Assembly (NCBI GenBank): GCA_016791385.1
Contig: JAEUMR010000021.1
Span: forward strand, 1-60,243
Direction of reading: 5' to 3'
Source: Hyphomonadaceae bacterium
GTDB lineage: Bacteria; Pseudomonadota; Alphaproteobacteria; Caulobacterales; Aquidulcibacteraceae
DNA: 60,243 nucleotides
The translations under genes were made by a program, and so were the position numbers. Position 1 is the stretch's first letter; every line of letters starts with the position of its first letter. Below are positions 29,308-38,923 of the stretch, piece by piece. Below the pieces are notes generated by a model, which worked only from the letters and a program-made list of their open reading frames with translations, did not search any database and had not been told where the DNA came from.

Positions 29308-29760
29308 ATGGACGCAATCGTCACGTTCTTCACGAGCTTTGGCGCGGTGCACTGGTTGGTGCTCGGCCTGTTGTTGCTCACGGCCGAGATGGCGACGGGC
29401 ACGACCTATCTGCTGTGGCCCGCTGTTGCCGCATTCATCACGGCGATCGTGGCGTTCGCCGGCGTCGGCAATTGGATCGTCGACATGGGCGTGTTTGCCG
29501 TGCTGGTGATCGGCTTGACTTGGTTTGGCAGGCCGATGGTGCAGCGCTGGCGCAATGAGGGCGCGGCGACGGGGCTGAACGAACGTAGCGCGGCGCTGGT
29601 CGGCGGTACGGGCGTGGTTGCAAACTTTGCCAACGGTGTCGGCTCGGTGCGCGTGCAGGACACAGTCTGGCGCGCGGTGAGCGATGATGCGCTGACGCCC
29701 GGCGAGGCGGTCATGATCGCCGCCGTTGACGGCGCCACACTGAAGGTCAAGCGCGCCTAG
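29308..29760 (+). CDS. NfeD-like membrane protein
   Basis: A 150-residue protein with two or three N-terminal membrane helices and a C-terminal OB-fold domain (about 90-148, GTGVVANFANGVGSVRV), the NfeD layout. NfeD proteins pair with SPFH proteins, matching the upstream gene. The start at 29308 is an ATG without a clear ribosome site. The gap between the pair is filled by a palindromic repeat, which may separate their expression. It overlaps the end of the convergent MarR gene by 4 bp. Confidence 0.88.
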   Translation: MDAIVTFFTSFGAVHWLVLGLLLLTAEMATGTTYLLWPAVAAFITAIVAFAGVGNWIVDMGVFAVLVIGLTWFGRPMVQRWRNEGAATGLNERSAALVGGTGVVANFANGVGSVRVQDTVWRAVSDDALTPGEAVMIAAVDGATLKVKRA

Positions 29761-30209
29761 TCGCGCGCCGCGTCCAGCGTTTCGCGCAATTTCGTCAGAA
29801 ACGGCAGCACGCTTGCGAACTCGTCTGCGCTGACCGCGCGCAACAGCGCGATCATGCTGGGACGGACCGCTTCGGCGCTGGCTTCGCGCGCGCGGCGGCC
29901 CTTGGCGGTGAGGCGCACGATCTTGGCGCGCGCGTCGGCGCTATCGGATTCGATCCGCACGAAGCCCTGTTGTTCGAGCTGTTGCAGCGTGTAGGTCATC
30001 GCGCCTTTGGTGACCTGGAAGGCGCGCGCCAGCCGGCTCGGCGTTTCGCCTTCGAGGCCAAGGCGCACGAAGTGATTGAGCACGCCGAAGCCAGCGGCGG
30101 AGAGGTGCTGCGGCAGCGCCTTGCTCAGCGCAGTGTCGCTGAGGTGGGCGATGATAGAGATTTCGGTCATCGCCTGGAACGCCAGGCGCAGCGCTTCATC
30201 TTGCTTCAT
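29757..30209 (-). CDS. MarR-family regulator
   Basis: A 150-residue winged-helix regulator: LSAAGFGVLNHFVRLG, the recognition part PSRLARAFQVTKGAMTYTLQQL and the wing SDSADARAKIVRLT. Its start overlaps the end of the nitroreductase-like gene by 14 bp, so it is the second gene of that operon. The double palindrome upstream of the operon (31356-31390) is the obvious binding site, giving autoregulation. Confidence 0.9.
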   Translation of the reverse strand: MKQDEALRLAFQAMTEISIIAHLSDTALSKALPQHLSAAGFGVLNHFVRLGLEGETPSRLARAFQVTKGAMTYTLQQLEQQGFVRIESDSADARAKIVRLTAKGRRAREASAEAVRPSMIALLRAVSADEFASVLPFLTKLRETLDAARD

Positions 30210-31338
30210 TGCGAATGAAATCGTTCATAGCCCGGCGCGCGGCCGCCTCGACCGGCGCGGCGTGCCCGACTCGGACCAGCATTTGCAGCGTCTCGCCGCC
30301 GCTGGCGCCGAACAGAGCGCGCGCTTCATCGTAGAGGTCTTTCATCTCTTCGTATTCCTGCAGCGCCTGGCTCCAGGGATGTATGGCGAGGCCCGCCGCC
30401 GTCGCGGCCAGATTCATGCGCGCGTAGGCGCGGCCGGCGGCAAGGCGCGTGGCCGGCGCATCTTCGGCGGAGCGCAGCCCCATGAAGGCGGGCGCGGTCA
30501 TGGCTTTCTCGCGCCACTCTGCCGAAGCCTGCCGGTTGGCGCTGGACTCGGGGTTCAGAAGATCGTCGCGGTCGAGCATGCCGATGGCGCGTAGGAGGCC
30601 GGGCACGGGAACGTCGATGAACAGGCCGTCGCGATGGCGTGCGCGCTCTTCGCGCCCGAGCCGCAGCCAGTTGTAAGTTTCCTCTTGCGCGCCGCGCGTG
30701 CGCATTTCGCGGTCGAAGGCGCGCCAGACGAGGTCGCGGATTTGCCCGACGCGGGCGGTTTCAACTTCGGACCAAGCCGTCAGTAGTGCGTTGTCGGCGC
30801 CGCTTGCTTGCAACACGGCGTTCAGTGCGACTTCGCTTGGCGGCGCCGCTGCGTAGGGATTGCGGTTGGTGCGCCGCTGGACGATGGCGGCGAACAGCGG
30901 ATCAGCTGCGGCGGCGTCGGCGATCAACCTGACATGCGCCAGCGGGCGCGCATCAAGTCGCCCCGCAGGCGCGCCCTCGGGGAAGGCGGTGACCTCTGCG
31001 CGCAGGCCGCGGCTCGATGCGGCCAACGCGTAGAGCTCGAGAAAGCCGCCGCAGCCGAGCGTGATCTGGCGATCGAGCGGATCGGTAAAGGGCAGGCGGC
31101 GATCGAGATCGCAGGACAACGTCATGCCGTCCTCGCCGTCGAACTCGACCAGCCACGGCTGGGTGTTGTGCGGGTTCGCCGCGAGGATGGCGTGCGCGAG
31201 CGCAAAGCGGCGCGGATCGGCTTCGCCCGCGCCCGGATCGCGCCAGCCGGCGGCTGGGTCGGCAAGCGGCTGGGCGCAGGCGGCGGGCGCAAAGGGCGCG
31301 GCGGCGAGCAGGGCGAGGGCGTGGCGGCGCGTGGTCAT
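30196..31338 (-). CDS. nitroreductase-fold (Acg-like) exported protein
   Basis: A 380-residue protein that reads as a nitroreductase-family (Acg/ twin-domain) flavoprotein: NPHNTQPW at about 57-64 is the typical FMN-contact start, RRTNRNPY a second conserved element, and the C-terminal part has AGLAIHPWSQALQEYEEM. The N-terminus (MTTRRHALALLAAAPFAPAAC) is a Tat-type signal with a lipobox-like cysteine. ATG 31338 is preferred over GTG 31344 because GGAG is well spaced from it. It is followed by, and overlaps, a MarR gene, suggesting induction by a small electrophile or aromatic compound. Confidence 0.8.
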   Translation of the reverse strand: MTTRRHALALLAAAPFAPAACAQPLADPAAGWRDPGAGEADPRRFALAHAILAANPHNTQPWLVEFDGEDGMTLSCDLDRRLPFTDPLDRQITLGCGGFLELYALAASSRGLRAEVTAFPEGAPAGRLDARPLAHVRLIADAAAADPLFAAIVQRRTNRNPYAAAPPSEVALNAVLQASGADNALLTAWSEVETARVGQIRDLVWRAFDREMRTRGAQEETYNWLRLGREERARHRDGLFIDVPVPGLLRAIGMLDRDDLLNPESSANRQASAEWREKAMTAPAFMGLRSAEDAPATRLAAGRAYARMNLAATAAGLAIHPWSQALQEYEEMKDLYDEARALFGASGGETLQMLVRVGHAAPVEAAARRAMNDFIRNEAR

Positions 31339-31355
31339 GGACACAGCTCCGTTAA

Positions 31356-31390
31356 GTTCAATCTTGAACTAGTATGGTTCAATATTGAAC
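31356..31390 (-). promoter_or_regulatory. double MarR-type operator
   Basis: GTTCAATCTTGAAC (31356-31369) and GTTCAATATTGAAC (31377-31390, perfect palindrome) lie 21 bp centre to centre, two helical turns, directly upstream of the nitroreductase/MarR operon. Confidence 0.75.
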
Positions 31391-31403
31391 GAAAGCGGCG
31401 CCG

Positions 31404-31841
31404 TCAAGAGCGCAGAGTTTTGATCGCGCCGCGGGCCAGTTCGTCGGCGCGGTTGTTCATCACGTCGTCGGCGTGGCCTTTGACCCATTTCCACTCGATC
31501 TGGTGATGCAGCGTCTCGGCTTCGAGCGCACGCCAGAGGTCTTCGTTTTTCACCGGCTTCTTATCGGCGGTTTTCCAGCCGTTCTTCTTCCAGCCGTGGA
31601 TCCACTTAGTGACGCCGTCCATCACATATTTGGAATCGGTGTGCAGGCGCACGTGCACCGGCGTCTTCAGCGCTTTCAGCGCCTGGATCGCCGCCATCAG
31701 CTCCATGCGGTTGTTGGTGGTGGCGGGCTCGGCGCCGGAGAATTCCTTCTCCGTCTCGCCATAGCGCAGCACCGCGCCCCAACCGCCAGGGCCAGGATTG
31801 CCGCTGCAGGCGCCGTCCGTCCAGATGTCGACTGTCTTCAT
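31404..31841 (-). CDS. rnhA: ribonuclease HI
   Basis: Degrades the RNA of RNA-DNA hybrids. It has 145 residues with the full catalytic set: D9 in [16 protein letters not shown]47 in NRMELMA, D69 in HTDSKYV and D133 in NNRADELA; the KWVKGHADD loop carries the catalytic histidine. It is last in the run ispH / kinase / thrB / rnhA, with 49 bp to thrB that hold a palindromic repeat. Confidence 0.97.
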   Translation of the reverse strand: MKTVDIWTDGACSGNPGPGGWGAVLRYGETEKEFSGAEPATTNNRMELMAAIQALKALKTPVHVRLHTDSKYVMDGVTKWIHGWKKNGWKTADKKPVKNEDLWRALEAETLHHQIEWKWVKGHADDVMNNRADELARGAIKTLRS

Positions 31842-31856
31842 GTGAATCGCACATTA

Positions 31857-31890
31857 CGTCATTCCGGGATCGCGAAGCGATACCCGGATG
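31857..31890. repeat. short palindromic repeat between rnhA and thrB
   Basis: CCGGGATCGC and GCGATACCCGG form a 10-bp stem with one bulge and a 3-nt loop. This is like dispersed intergenic palindromes common in alphaproteobacteria. It ends exactly at the thrB stop codon and has no T tract. Confidence 0.55.
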
Positions 31891-32850
31891 CTAGGCGCCG
31901 TACGCGTCAGCGCTCTTCGCGTTGCGATGGAACGCTAGCTTATCGGCGTATTCCAGCGGGTCTTTCGGCTTCACCAGGGCGCCGGCGGGGGTGTCGCCCC
32001 AATCGGCGAGGCGGGTGGCGAAGAAGCGGAGCGCGGCGCCGCGGCAGAGCGTGGGCAGCGCTTCGCGTTCGGTCTCGCTGAGCGGGCGGATGGTTTCGTA
32101 GGCGGCGATCATCGCTGCGCCGCGCGCATAGTCGAATTCGCGCGGCGTGGCGAAGCACCAGGCGTTGAGGCAGACGGCGAGGTCGTAGGTGAGGAAATCG
32201 GTGCAGGCGAAGTAGAAATCGATCACGCCCGTCAGCCGGTCGCCAAGGAAAAGCGCGTTGTCGGGAAAGAGATCGGCGTGGATCGGCCCGCGCGGCAGGT
32301 CTAGTGGCCATGCCGCGCGCGTCTCGCTGACATCGCGCTCGATCAGCTTGGCAAGGCCCGGGCGGAGGTATTCCGCTTGCGCCAGGCGCGGCGCGATCAG
32401 GTTCTCCCAGCCGTCAAGCGACAGTGCGTTGGCGCGCTGCAGCGGAAAGCCTTCCAGCGCCACGTGCATCTGCGCCAACACCTCGCCAATGGCGGCGCAA
32501 TGGCCGATATCGGGCGAGCGCGGCGACACCCCTTCAAGGAAGGAGATGATGGCCGCGGCCTTCTGCTTGGTGTGGGTGAAGAGCGCGCCCGCCTTGGTGG
32601 CGATCGGCTGCGGCGCGGCCACGCCGCGCTCGGCGAGGCGCGCCATGATCTGCATGAAGAACGGCAAGTCCTCTTCGCGCACCCGCTTTTCGAAGATGGT
32701 GAGAATGAACTGCCCCGCGGGGGTGCGCAGCAGGTAGTTCGAGTTCTCGACCCCCTCAGCAATGCCCTTGCAGGCGGTGGCGGGACCAAGATCGTATTCG
32801 CTGAGCAGCGCGGCGAGATCGGCGTCGGAGAGTTGAGTATAGACAGCCAT
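31891..32850 (-). CDS. thrB: homoserine kinase (ThrB, APH-fold type)
   Basis: Phosphorylates homoserine in threonine synthesis. It has 319 residues and the aminoglycoside-phosphotransferase fold used by alphaproteobacterial ThrB, not the GHMP type. Landmarks are GIAEGVENSNYLL, the catalytic loop GPIHADLFPDN and the DFYFACTDFLTYDLA segment. The start at 32850 is one base inside the upstream gene's stop (TAATG). The last codons run into the palindromic repeat. Confidence 0.93.
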   Translation of the reverse strand: MAVYTQLSDADLAALLSEYDLGPATACKGIAEGVENSNYLLRTPAGQFILTIFEKRVREEDLPFFMQIMARLAERGVAAPQPIATKAGALFTHTKQKAAAIISFLEGVSPRSPDIGHCAAIGEVLAQMHVALEGFPLQRANALSLDGWENLIAPRLAQAEYLRPGLAKLIERDVSETRAAWPLDLPRGPIHADLFPDNALFLGDRLTGVIDFYFACTDFLTYDLAVCLNAWCFATPREFDYARGAAMIAAYETIRPLSETEREALPTLCRGAALRFFATRLADWGDTPAGALVKPKDPLEYADKLAFHRNAKSADAYGA

Positions 32851-33641
32851 TAGCGTCGTTCGATTTCCGTCACTGCGCGCGTTTCGTCCAGATGCACGAT
32901 CCAATCCGCCATCAGTTTCCCGTCCAGCATGGAGCGGGTGATGCGCTCATAGTGCATGACGAAGCGGTCGAGCGCGGTGTTCTCTTCGGCGGTGAGTGGG
33001 CGGGCGAGCAATTTCTGCTCTTGTTCGCCGCGCCAGGCTCGGACGATCTCCCAGGACGGCGCCTTGAGATAGAGGATCGCGTCGAAGGCTTCGAAGAAGG
33101 GCGCGTAGTCGACCGTCAGCGCCTCGCTGATCGTGGCGCGCCAGACGCCGTCGGCGTCTTCGTGCTCGACGGCGTTGAGTGGCGGGCCATCGGGCGGCGC
33201 CAGCGCGCCCATGCACCAGCCGTCGATCAGGATCGCTTCGGGCTTGCCGGTGAAGCGTGGCCATTCGCTTTCCGGCGCGCGATCATCACGCGCTTTGTCG
33301 AAGCACGGCAGCGGCGTCTGCGTTTGCGGGCCCGCGGCTTCGAGCGCGGCGATGGCGCCATCGGCGAGGTCGAGGTCGTGCGTGCAGGGCGGGCCGCGCG
33401 TGAGGAAGAGGGGATGGACCTCGCGTGCCAGCGCTTCCCGTTCGGCGCGGGTGAGGTAGATGTCGTCCAGCGAGAAGTGCGCAATGCGCGGGTGGTTCGT
33501 CGCTTCGAGCAGTTTGCACCAATGGGTCTTGCCCGAGCCTTGCGCGCCGCTGATTCCGATCAGCGCTGGCCGATGCGGTGCGCGCGCGCGGATCGATTGG
33601 ATCGTCTCGTAGATCAGCGCCGGGATCGGGTATTGCGTCAC
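32850..33641 (-). CDS. P-loop kinase, D-glycerate 3-kinase-like
   Basis: A 263-residue P-loop NTPase. Walker A GAQGSGKT lies near residue 31, [13 protein letters not shown] follows, then FDKARDDR and [10 protein letters not shown]. These match the eukaryotic/plant-type glycerate kinase family (yeast YGR205W-like). The reaction would be ATP-dependent phosphorylation of glycerate, but substrate is not proven by these motifs. It is coupled on both sides: its start overlaps the ispH end by 4 bp and its stop overlaps the thrB start. Confidence 0.8.
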   Translation of the reverse strand: MTQYPIPALIYETIQSIRARAPHRPALIGISGAQGSGKTHWCKLLEATNHPRIAHFSLDDIYLTRAEREALAREVHPLFLTRGPPCTHDLDLADGAIAALEAAGPQTQTPLPCFDKARDDRAPESEWPRFTGKPEAILIDGWCMGALAPPDGPPLNAVEHEDADGVWRATISEALTVDYAPFFEAFDAILYLKAPSWEIVRAWRGEQEQKLLARPLTAEENTALDRFVMHYERITRSMLDGKLMADWIVHLDETRAVTEIERR

Positions 33642-34591
33642 TCGGCCAGCACACGCGGCAGCTTGAAGGCGACATCCTCGCGCGTGACCGTCACTTCCTC
33701 GACTCGGGCCTGAAAGCGTTGGCTAATGGCCTCGATCAAGCCACTTACGAGGTCCTCTGGCGCACTGGCGCCGGCGGTGACGCCGACAGCCCTGACGCCT
33801 TCGAACCAGCTCCAATCGACATCGCCGGCGGAGCTGACCAGGCGCGCGTCGTGCGCGCCGGCGCGCTTTGCCACTTGGACGAGGCGTACCGAGTTCGAGC
33901 TCTTAGGCGAGCCGATCACCAGCACGAGATCGGCTTGCGCGGCGATCGCCTTCACGGCGTCCTGCCGGTTGGTGGTCGCGTAGCAGATGTCTTCCTTGTG
34001 CGGTGCGGCGATGCCGGGAAAGCGGCGCTGCAAGGCGGCGACGATTTCGGCGGTGTCATCGACCGAGAGCGTCGTTTGCGTGACGAAGGAGAGCTTCGCT
34101 GGGTCTTTCGGCGAAAAGCGCTCCGCGTCTTCGACGGTCTCGATCAGCGCGATCGCGCCTTCGGGCAATTGCCCCATGGTGCCGATCACTTCGGGATGGC
34201 CGGCATGGCCGATCAGGACGATTTCGCGTCCAGCCTTGAAGTGGCGCTCGGCTTCGACATGCACCTTCGACACCAGCGGGCAGGTGGCGTCGATGAAGTT
34301 CATTTCCCGTTGGCGCGCCGCGGCGGGCACGGCCTTCGGCACGCCATGGGCGGAGAAGATCACCGGGCTGTCCGCCGGGCAGTCGTCGAGCTCCTCAACG
34401 AACACCGCGCCCAGCCGTTCGAGCCGTTCCACCACATGGCGGTTGTGGACAATTTCGTGCCGCACATAGACCGGCGCGCCCCATTTCAGAATCGCCTGTT
34501 CGACGATCTGGATGGCGCGGTCGACGCCGGCGCAGAAGCCGCGCGGCGCCGCCAGCAGGATTGAAATTGGGCGTTTTTCGGGCGGGGCCAT
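33638..34591 (-). CDS. ispH: 4-hydroxy-3-methylbut-2-enyl diphosphate reductase
   Basis: Final enzyme of the MEP isoprenoid pathway, forming IPP and DMAPP. It has 317 residues. The three cluster cysteines are C20 (RGFCAGV), C104 (DATCPLV) and C203 ([10 protein letters not shown]). The catalytic glutamate lies in the PEVIGT region's neighbourhood, and SAHGVP and GSPKSSNS are the other conserved loops. It leads a tightly overlapping run with the kinase and thrB genes. Confidence 0.97.
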   Translation of the reverse strand: MAPPEKRPISILLAAPRGFCAGVDRAIQIVEQAILKWGAPVYVRHEIVHNRHVVERLERLGAVFVEELDDCPADSPVIFSAHGVPKAVPAAARQREMNFIDATCPLVSKVHVEAERHFKAGREIVLIGHAGHPEVIGTMGQLPEGAIALIETVEDAERFSPKDPAKLSFVTQTTLSVDDTAEIVAALQRRFPGIAAPHKEDICYATTNRQDAVKAIAAQADLVLVIGSPKSSNSVRLVQVAKRAGAHDARLVSSAGDVDWSWFEGVRAVGVTAGASAPEDLVSGLIEAISQRFQARVEEVTVTREDVAFKLPRVLAE

Positions 34592-34775
34592 GGGCTCTGA
34601 CGTGAACTTTTCCCTGGGGAGGGTCTAGGGGAGCGTTTAAGGCGCCCCGTCGTGTTGCGGGAGCCCTTGGGCGAAGCTATCACGGCGCGACGCCATTTGC
34701 CTTGGAGGCGGGGTGAGACATGCAGCCGCCCGTTGCATGGCCCCAAGGACCTATAAGGGGCGGAAGAGGATTCGA

Positions 34776-35438
34776 ATGAAGCTCCCGGCTGCGCTTTTGC
34801 TTTCGCTCGCGTTGGCGACCGTTTCTGCATGCGGAACCTCGCGGCCGCGCGTGATTGAATTGCCGGGCGGGGTGAACCCGGAAGAGCAACAGCAGCAGCA
34901 GCGCGAGCCCACGGTGCTCGATCGCTTGATGGGCAACGATCCGCGTCCGAACGCTGGCCCATGCCCGCTGATGGGCGTGCTTTATGACAATGCGCGCGTA
35001 GTCGATTTCGCCGCTCCTGATAGCCAGCGCTATGCCAACATCGAGTTCACCGGCGAAATGAGCGGCGTGCGCGGCCTCTGCCGCTATGTCGGCGCCGATC
35101 CGATCGTGATGAACCTCGATGTCGACATGTCGTTCGGCCGCGGGCCGGCTGCGACCTCGGACCGGCAGACCTATCGCTATTGGGTCGCCGTTACGCGCCG
35201 TGGCCGCGCGCCGATCGAGAAGGCTTATTTCGACATCGACGTGCGCTGGAACCGCGGCCAAGCGGTGGTCAGCCGTACTGAGCACATCGAGCGCATCGTT
35301 ATCCCGCGCGCCAACGACACGGTGTCCGGCGAGAACTTTGAGGTGCTGGTCGGCTTCGAACTGACGCCCGAGCAGGTCCAGTTCAACCGCGACGGCCGCC
35401 GCTTCCGCATCGACGCAGGGCAGAACTCCGGCCAGTAG
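34776..35438 (+). CDS. hypothetical lipoprotein
   Basis: A 220-residue protein with a clear lipoprotein signal (LALATVSAC lipobox). A Gln-rich linker (about 37-43) follows and then a beta-rich domain. GGAAGAGG lies upstream of the ATG. I recognise no named domain; the mature part with two conserved-looking cysteines (GPCPLMGVLYD, RGLCRYVG) resembles uncharacterised alphaproteobacterial envelope proteins. It is divergent from ispH across 184 bp and precedes argS. Confidence 0.75.
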   Translation: MKLPAALLLSLALATVSACGTSRPRVIELPGGVNPEEQQQQQREPTVLDRLMGNDPRPNAGPCPLMGVLYDNARVVDFAAPDSQRYANIEFTGEMSGVRGLCRYVGADPIVMNLDVDMSFGRGPAATSDRQTYRYWVAVTRRGRAPIEKAYFDIDVRWNRGQAVVSRTEHIERIVIPRANDTVSGENFEVLVGFELTPEQVQFNRDGRRFRIDAGQNSGQ

Positions 35439-35487
35439 GGCCCGGGGCGCTTGACGGCGGGGGGCTCAAGCGGCCATCCCGCACCTC

Positions 35488-37278
35488 ATGAAAGACCTCG
35501 CCAGCGCATTGACCGCGGCGAACGCTGCGGTGTTCGCCAAGCTCGGGCTCGATCCCAAGCACGCGGATGTGCGCCGATCGGACCGGCCTGACCTCGGCGA
35601 ATTCCAAGCCAATGGTGCGCTCGCGGTGGCGAAGGCGGCCGGCAGGAAGCCGCCGGAGGTGGCGCAGAGCATCGCCGGCGCCTGGAGCGCGGCCGAGCTT
35701 GCGCCTGCGCCAACCATCGCCGGGCCGGGCTTTCTCAACTTCACGGTGACGCCCGAGGCGCTGGCCAAGCGTGCGCAATTCGTGGCCGACGACGCGAATG
35801 CGGGCGCCACCCCGGTCGAGCACAAGCGGCGCGTGGTGGTCGATTATGGCGGGCCGAACGTGGCCAAGGGCATGCATGTCGGCCATCTGCGCGCCTCGAT
35901 CATCGGCGAGAGCGTCAAACGCATCTATCGCTTCCGCGGCGACGAAGTGTGGGGCGACGCGCATTTCGGCGATTGGGGCTTCCAGATGGGCCTCGTCATC
36001 ACGGCGCTTGAAGACGAACTCGGCGGTTTCGACGATCGCGCCAAGCTCGACGCGCGGCTGAAGGCGCTCACCCTCGATCAACTCGAAGCGATCTATCCGG
36101 CTTACGCCGCCAAGGTGAAGGACGGCGACATTGAGGTGCGCGATCGCGCGCGGAAGGCGACAGCGGCGCTGCAAGGCGGCAGCGCGCTGCACCGGGAAAT
36201 CTGGAAGCGCATGCACGATGTGTCGATGGCGGCGCAGAAGCGCGACTTCGCCGCGCTCGGCGTGAACTTCGACCTCTGGCTGGGTGAAAGCGACGCTGAT
36301 CCGCTGATCCCGGACATGGTCAGGGACCTCGAAGGCAAAGGCCTGCTTGAGGAAGACCAGGGCGCGCGCATCGTCCGCGTCGCCGGGCCTGGCGAAACGA
36401 AGAAGAAGAAACTGGACGACGGCACGGTGGTCGAGGTGGAAAGCCCGGACCCGCTGCTGGTGGTGTCGAGCGAAGGTTCGGCCATGTATGGCACCACCGA
36501 TCTCGCCACCATTGTCCAGCGCGTGCGCGATCAGCAGCCGGACATGATCCTCTACGTGGTCGACCAGCGCCAAGCCGATCACTTCGAGCAAGTGTATCGC
36601 GCCGCCGCCAAGGCCGGCTACATCGCCCGCGAACAGCTCGAGCATGTCGGCTTCGGTACCATGAATGGCGCGGACGGCAAGCCGTTCAAGACCCGCGCCG
36701 GCGGCGTACTGAAGCTGCAAGATCTGATCGGGCAGGCCGAAGAGAAGGCGCGCGAACGGCTAAAGGAAAACGAGATCGGCGCCGACTTCTCTAAGGAAGA
36801 GTTCGAGGACGTCGCGCACAAGGTGGCGATCGCGGCGGTCAAGTTCGCCGATCTCTCGAATTTCCGCGGCACCTCCTACGTGTTCGACCTCGATCGCTTC
36901 ATGAGCTTCGAGGGCAAGACCGGGCCGTACCTCTTGTACCAAGCGGTGCGGATCAAGAGCATTCTGCGCAAGGCGGACGAGCAGGGGCTTAAACCGGGGC
37001 GCATCGCCATTGAACACGATGCCGAGCGGACGCTGGCGCTGGCGCTCGACGCATTTGATGGTGCGCTGCGGGCGGCCTACGAAAAGAAGGCGCCGCACTT
37101 CCTGGCTGAGCACGCCTACGCGTTGGCGCAGGCGTTCTCGGGATTCTACACCCACTGCCCAATCCTGCCCTCGGAAGGGCCCGTGCGGGCTTCGCGGCTC
37201 GCGCTCGCGGCGGCTGCGCTGAAGCAGCTGACATTGACGCTCGACCTTCTCGGCATCGACGTGCCCGAGCGGATGTAA
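35488..37278 (+). CDS. argS: arginine--tRNA ligase
   Basis: Class I aminoacyl-tRNA synthetase for arginine, 596 residues. The N-terminal Arg-tRNA-synthetase domain (about 1-85) is followed by the catalytic domain with HVGH (the HIGH motif) in [14 protein letters not shown], and FGDWGFQMG. The KMSK loop is replaced by a degenerate sequence, as is usual in this family. The DALR anticodon domain ends with GFYTHCPIL. The first three codons overlap no other gene; the lipoprotein gene ends 49 bp upstream. Confidence 0.97.
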   Translation: MKDLASALTAANAAVFAKLGLDPKHADVRRSDRPDLGEFQANGALAVAKAAGRKPPEVAQSIAGAWSAAELAPAPTIAGPGFLNFTVTPEALAKRAQFVADDANAGATPVEHKRRVVVDYGGPNVAKGMHVGHLRASIIGESVKRIYRFRGDEVWGDAHFGDWGFQMGLVITALEDELGGFDDRAKLDARLKALTLDQLEAIYPAYAAKVKDGDIEVRDRARKATAALQGGSALHREIWKRMHDVSMAAQKRDFAALGVNFDLWLGESDADPLIPDMVRDLEGKGLLEEDQGARIVRVAGPGETKKKKLDDGTVVEVESPDPLLVVSSEGSAMYGTTDLATIVQRVRDQQPDMILYVVDQRQADHFEQVYRAAAKAGYIAREQLEHVGFGTMNGADGKPFKTRAGGVLKLQDLIGQAEEKARERLKENEIGADFSKEEFEDVAHKVAIAAVKFADLSNFRGTSYVFDLDRFMSFEGKTGPYLLYQAVRIKSILRKADEQGLKPGRIAIEHDAERTLALALDAFDGALRAAYEKKAPHFLAEHAYALAQAFSGFYTHCPILPSEGPVRASRLALAAAALKQLTLTLDLLGIDVPERM

Positions 37279-37350
37279 GACGCCGCCGCGGCACGCCCTT
37301 GCCTAATCGCACTTCCCCCCGCAGGCTGCCGAAAACGCGAGGAAACGACG

Positions 37351-38247
37351 ATGGCGCAGGCTCAGGTCAACGGCATTTCGCTGGAATATGAAGTTCACGG
37401 CGCCGACGATGGCGAGCCATTGCTGCTGATCATGGGCCTTGGCGCGCAGATGACGCGCTGGCCGCCTGGACTGTACGAGAAGCTGGTGGAGCGCGGGTTT
37501 CGCGTCATCCGCTTCGACAACCGCGATTGCGGCCTGTCGCAGAAATTCAGCGGCATGCCGACGATGGAAAGCGTGGTCTCAGCCCGCATGCGCGGCGAAG
37601 CGCCTGACATTCCCTATACGCTCGACGATATGGCAGCCGATGCGGTGGGGCTCTTGGATCACCTCGGCATCGACCGCGCACACGTCGCTGGCGCTTCAAT
37701 GGGAGGCATGATCGGCCAATTGGTGACGGCAGATTATCCCGAACGGGTGCATTCATTCACGGCGGTGTTCTCAACCACCGGCAATCCGGCGCTGCCGCCG
37801 TCGAAGCCGGAAGCGATGGCGGTGCTGACGACGCGCGCACCTGATCCGAGCAAGGACATCGAGGCCTATCTCGACCACATGGTGCGCGGGGCACGCACCA
37901 TCGGCAGTCCGGCCTTCCCGTTCGAAGAGAGCGCGCTGCGTGAGCGGGCGCTGAACGATGTGCGCCGCGCTTACGAGCCGCTGGGCGTCGCGCGCCAGCT
38001 CGCAGCCGTGATTGCCAATGGCGATCGCCGGCCGAAGATCGCCAACATCAAAGCGCCGGTGGTGGTGCTGCACGGCGACGCCGACCCGCTGGTGCCGGTG
38101 GAAGGCGGCAAGGACATAGCCGCCACTATTCCAGGCGCCGAGCTGCGCATCGTCCCCGGCATGGGCCATGATTTGCCGCCGGCGCTTTACGATGCCGTTG
38201 TGGAAGCGATCTGCCGTGCAGCTGAACGCGCGCGGGCGCCGGCCTGA
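37351..38247 (+). CDS. alpha/beta hydrolase
   Basis: A 298-residue alpha/beta-hydrolase. The nucleophile elbow is GASMGGM (serine), the acid is probably in VVLHGDADPLVP, and the catalytic histidine is in PGMGHDLPP. GAGGAAACGACG precedes the ATG. It has the FDNRDCGLSQ oxyanion-side motif shared with many esterases and dioxygenase-associated hydrolases. The substrate is unknown. No signal peptide is visible. It converges on the UPF0114 gene with a 1-bp gap. Confidence 0.9.
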   Translation: MAQAQVNGISLEYEVHGADDGEPLLLIMGLGAQMTRWPPGLYEKLVERGFRVIRFDNRDCGLSQKFSGMPTMESVVSARMRGEAPDIPYTLDDMAADAVGLLDHLGIDRAHVAGASMGGMIGQLVTADYPERVHSFTAVFSTTGNPALPPSKPEAMAVLTTRAPDPSKDIEAYLDHMVRGARTIGSPAFPFEESALRERALNDVRRAYEPLGVARQLAAVIANGDRRPKIANIKAPVVVLHGDADPLVPVEGGKDIAATIPGAELRIVPGMGHDLPPALYDAVVEAICRAAERARAPA

Positions 38248-38248
38248 G

Positions 38249-38800
38249 CTAGTGTCCAGCGTTGACCTTGTGCGCTTTCTCTTCGATCCAATCCATCACG
38301 GCGACGCAGACGCCGGAGAAGATGAAGGTGACGTGGATCACCGTGTACCAGAGCAATTGGCTCTCGGTATAATTGCTGAGGTTCATGAAGATCTTCAGCA
38401 GGTGGATCCCTGAGATCGCGACGATCGAAGCGATCAGCTTGATCTTCAAACCCGAGAAATCGAGCGTGCCCATCCAATCGGGGCGGTCGCGGTCGCGATG
38501 GGCGAAATCGATTTTCGAGACGAAACTCTCATAGCCGGTGAAGAGGATGATCAGCACCAGATTGCCGGCGAGCGAGAGGTCCACCAATGTCAGCACCAGC
38601 AGGATGATATCGGTCTCGTCCATGCTCATAACGAGCGGGACCTGCAGATAGAGTTCGCGGAAGAAGGTGACGATCAGGATGATCAGCGCGCCGATGAGGC
38701 CGAGATAAATCGGCGCCATCAGCCAGCGGCTGGAATAGATGATCCATTCGAGCGCGCGCTCCAGCAGTGGCGCTTTGTGGGCGGTTTGGTCTTCGCTCAT
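38249..38800 (-). CDS. UPF0114 (YqhA-family) membrane protein
   Basis: A 183-residue membrane protein of the TIGR00645/YqhA type, with four hydrophobic segments (about 25-45, 60-80, 110-130 and 145-165) and a polar C-terminus. The region ERALEWIIYSSRWLMAPIYLGL at the N-terminus is characteristic. The function of the family is not established. It is a single gene with its start facing the MAPEG gene. Confidence 0.88.
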   Translation of the reverse strand: MSEDQTAHKAPLLERALEWIIYSSRWLMAPIYLGLIGALIILIVTFFRELYLQVPLVMSMDETDIILLVLTLVDLSLAGNLVLIILFTGYESFVSKIDFAHRDRDRPDWMGTLDFSGLKIKLIASIVAISGIHLLKIFMNLSNYTESQLLWYTVIHVTFIFSGVCVAVMDWIEEKAHKVNAGH

Positions 38801-38923
38801 GATTCCCCTGTCGCGGGCGCAAACTAGGCGCCGGAGCCTGAGCCGCCAAGAGCGCTCGCGCGACAGGCGCTTGCCGGTTCCCCCAGCCTGGCCGATGATC
38901 GGTCATCAGGGGAGGGCACAATA

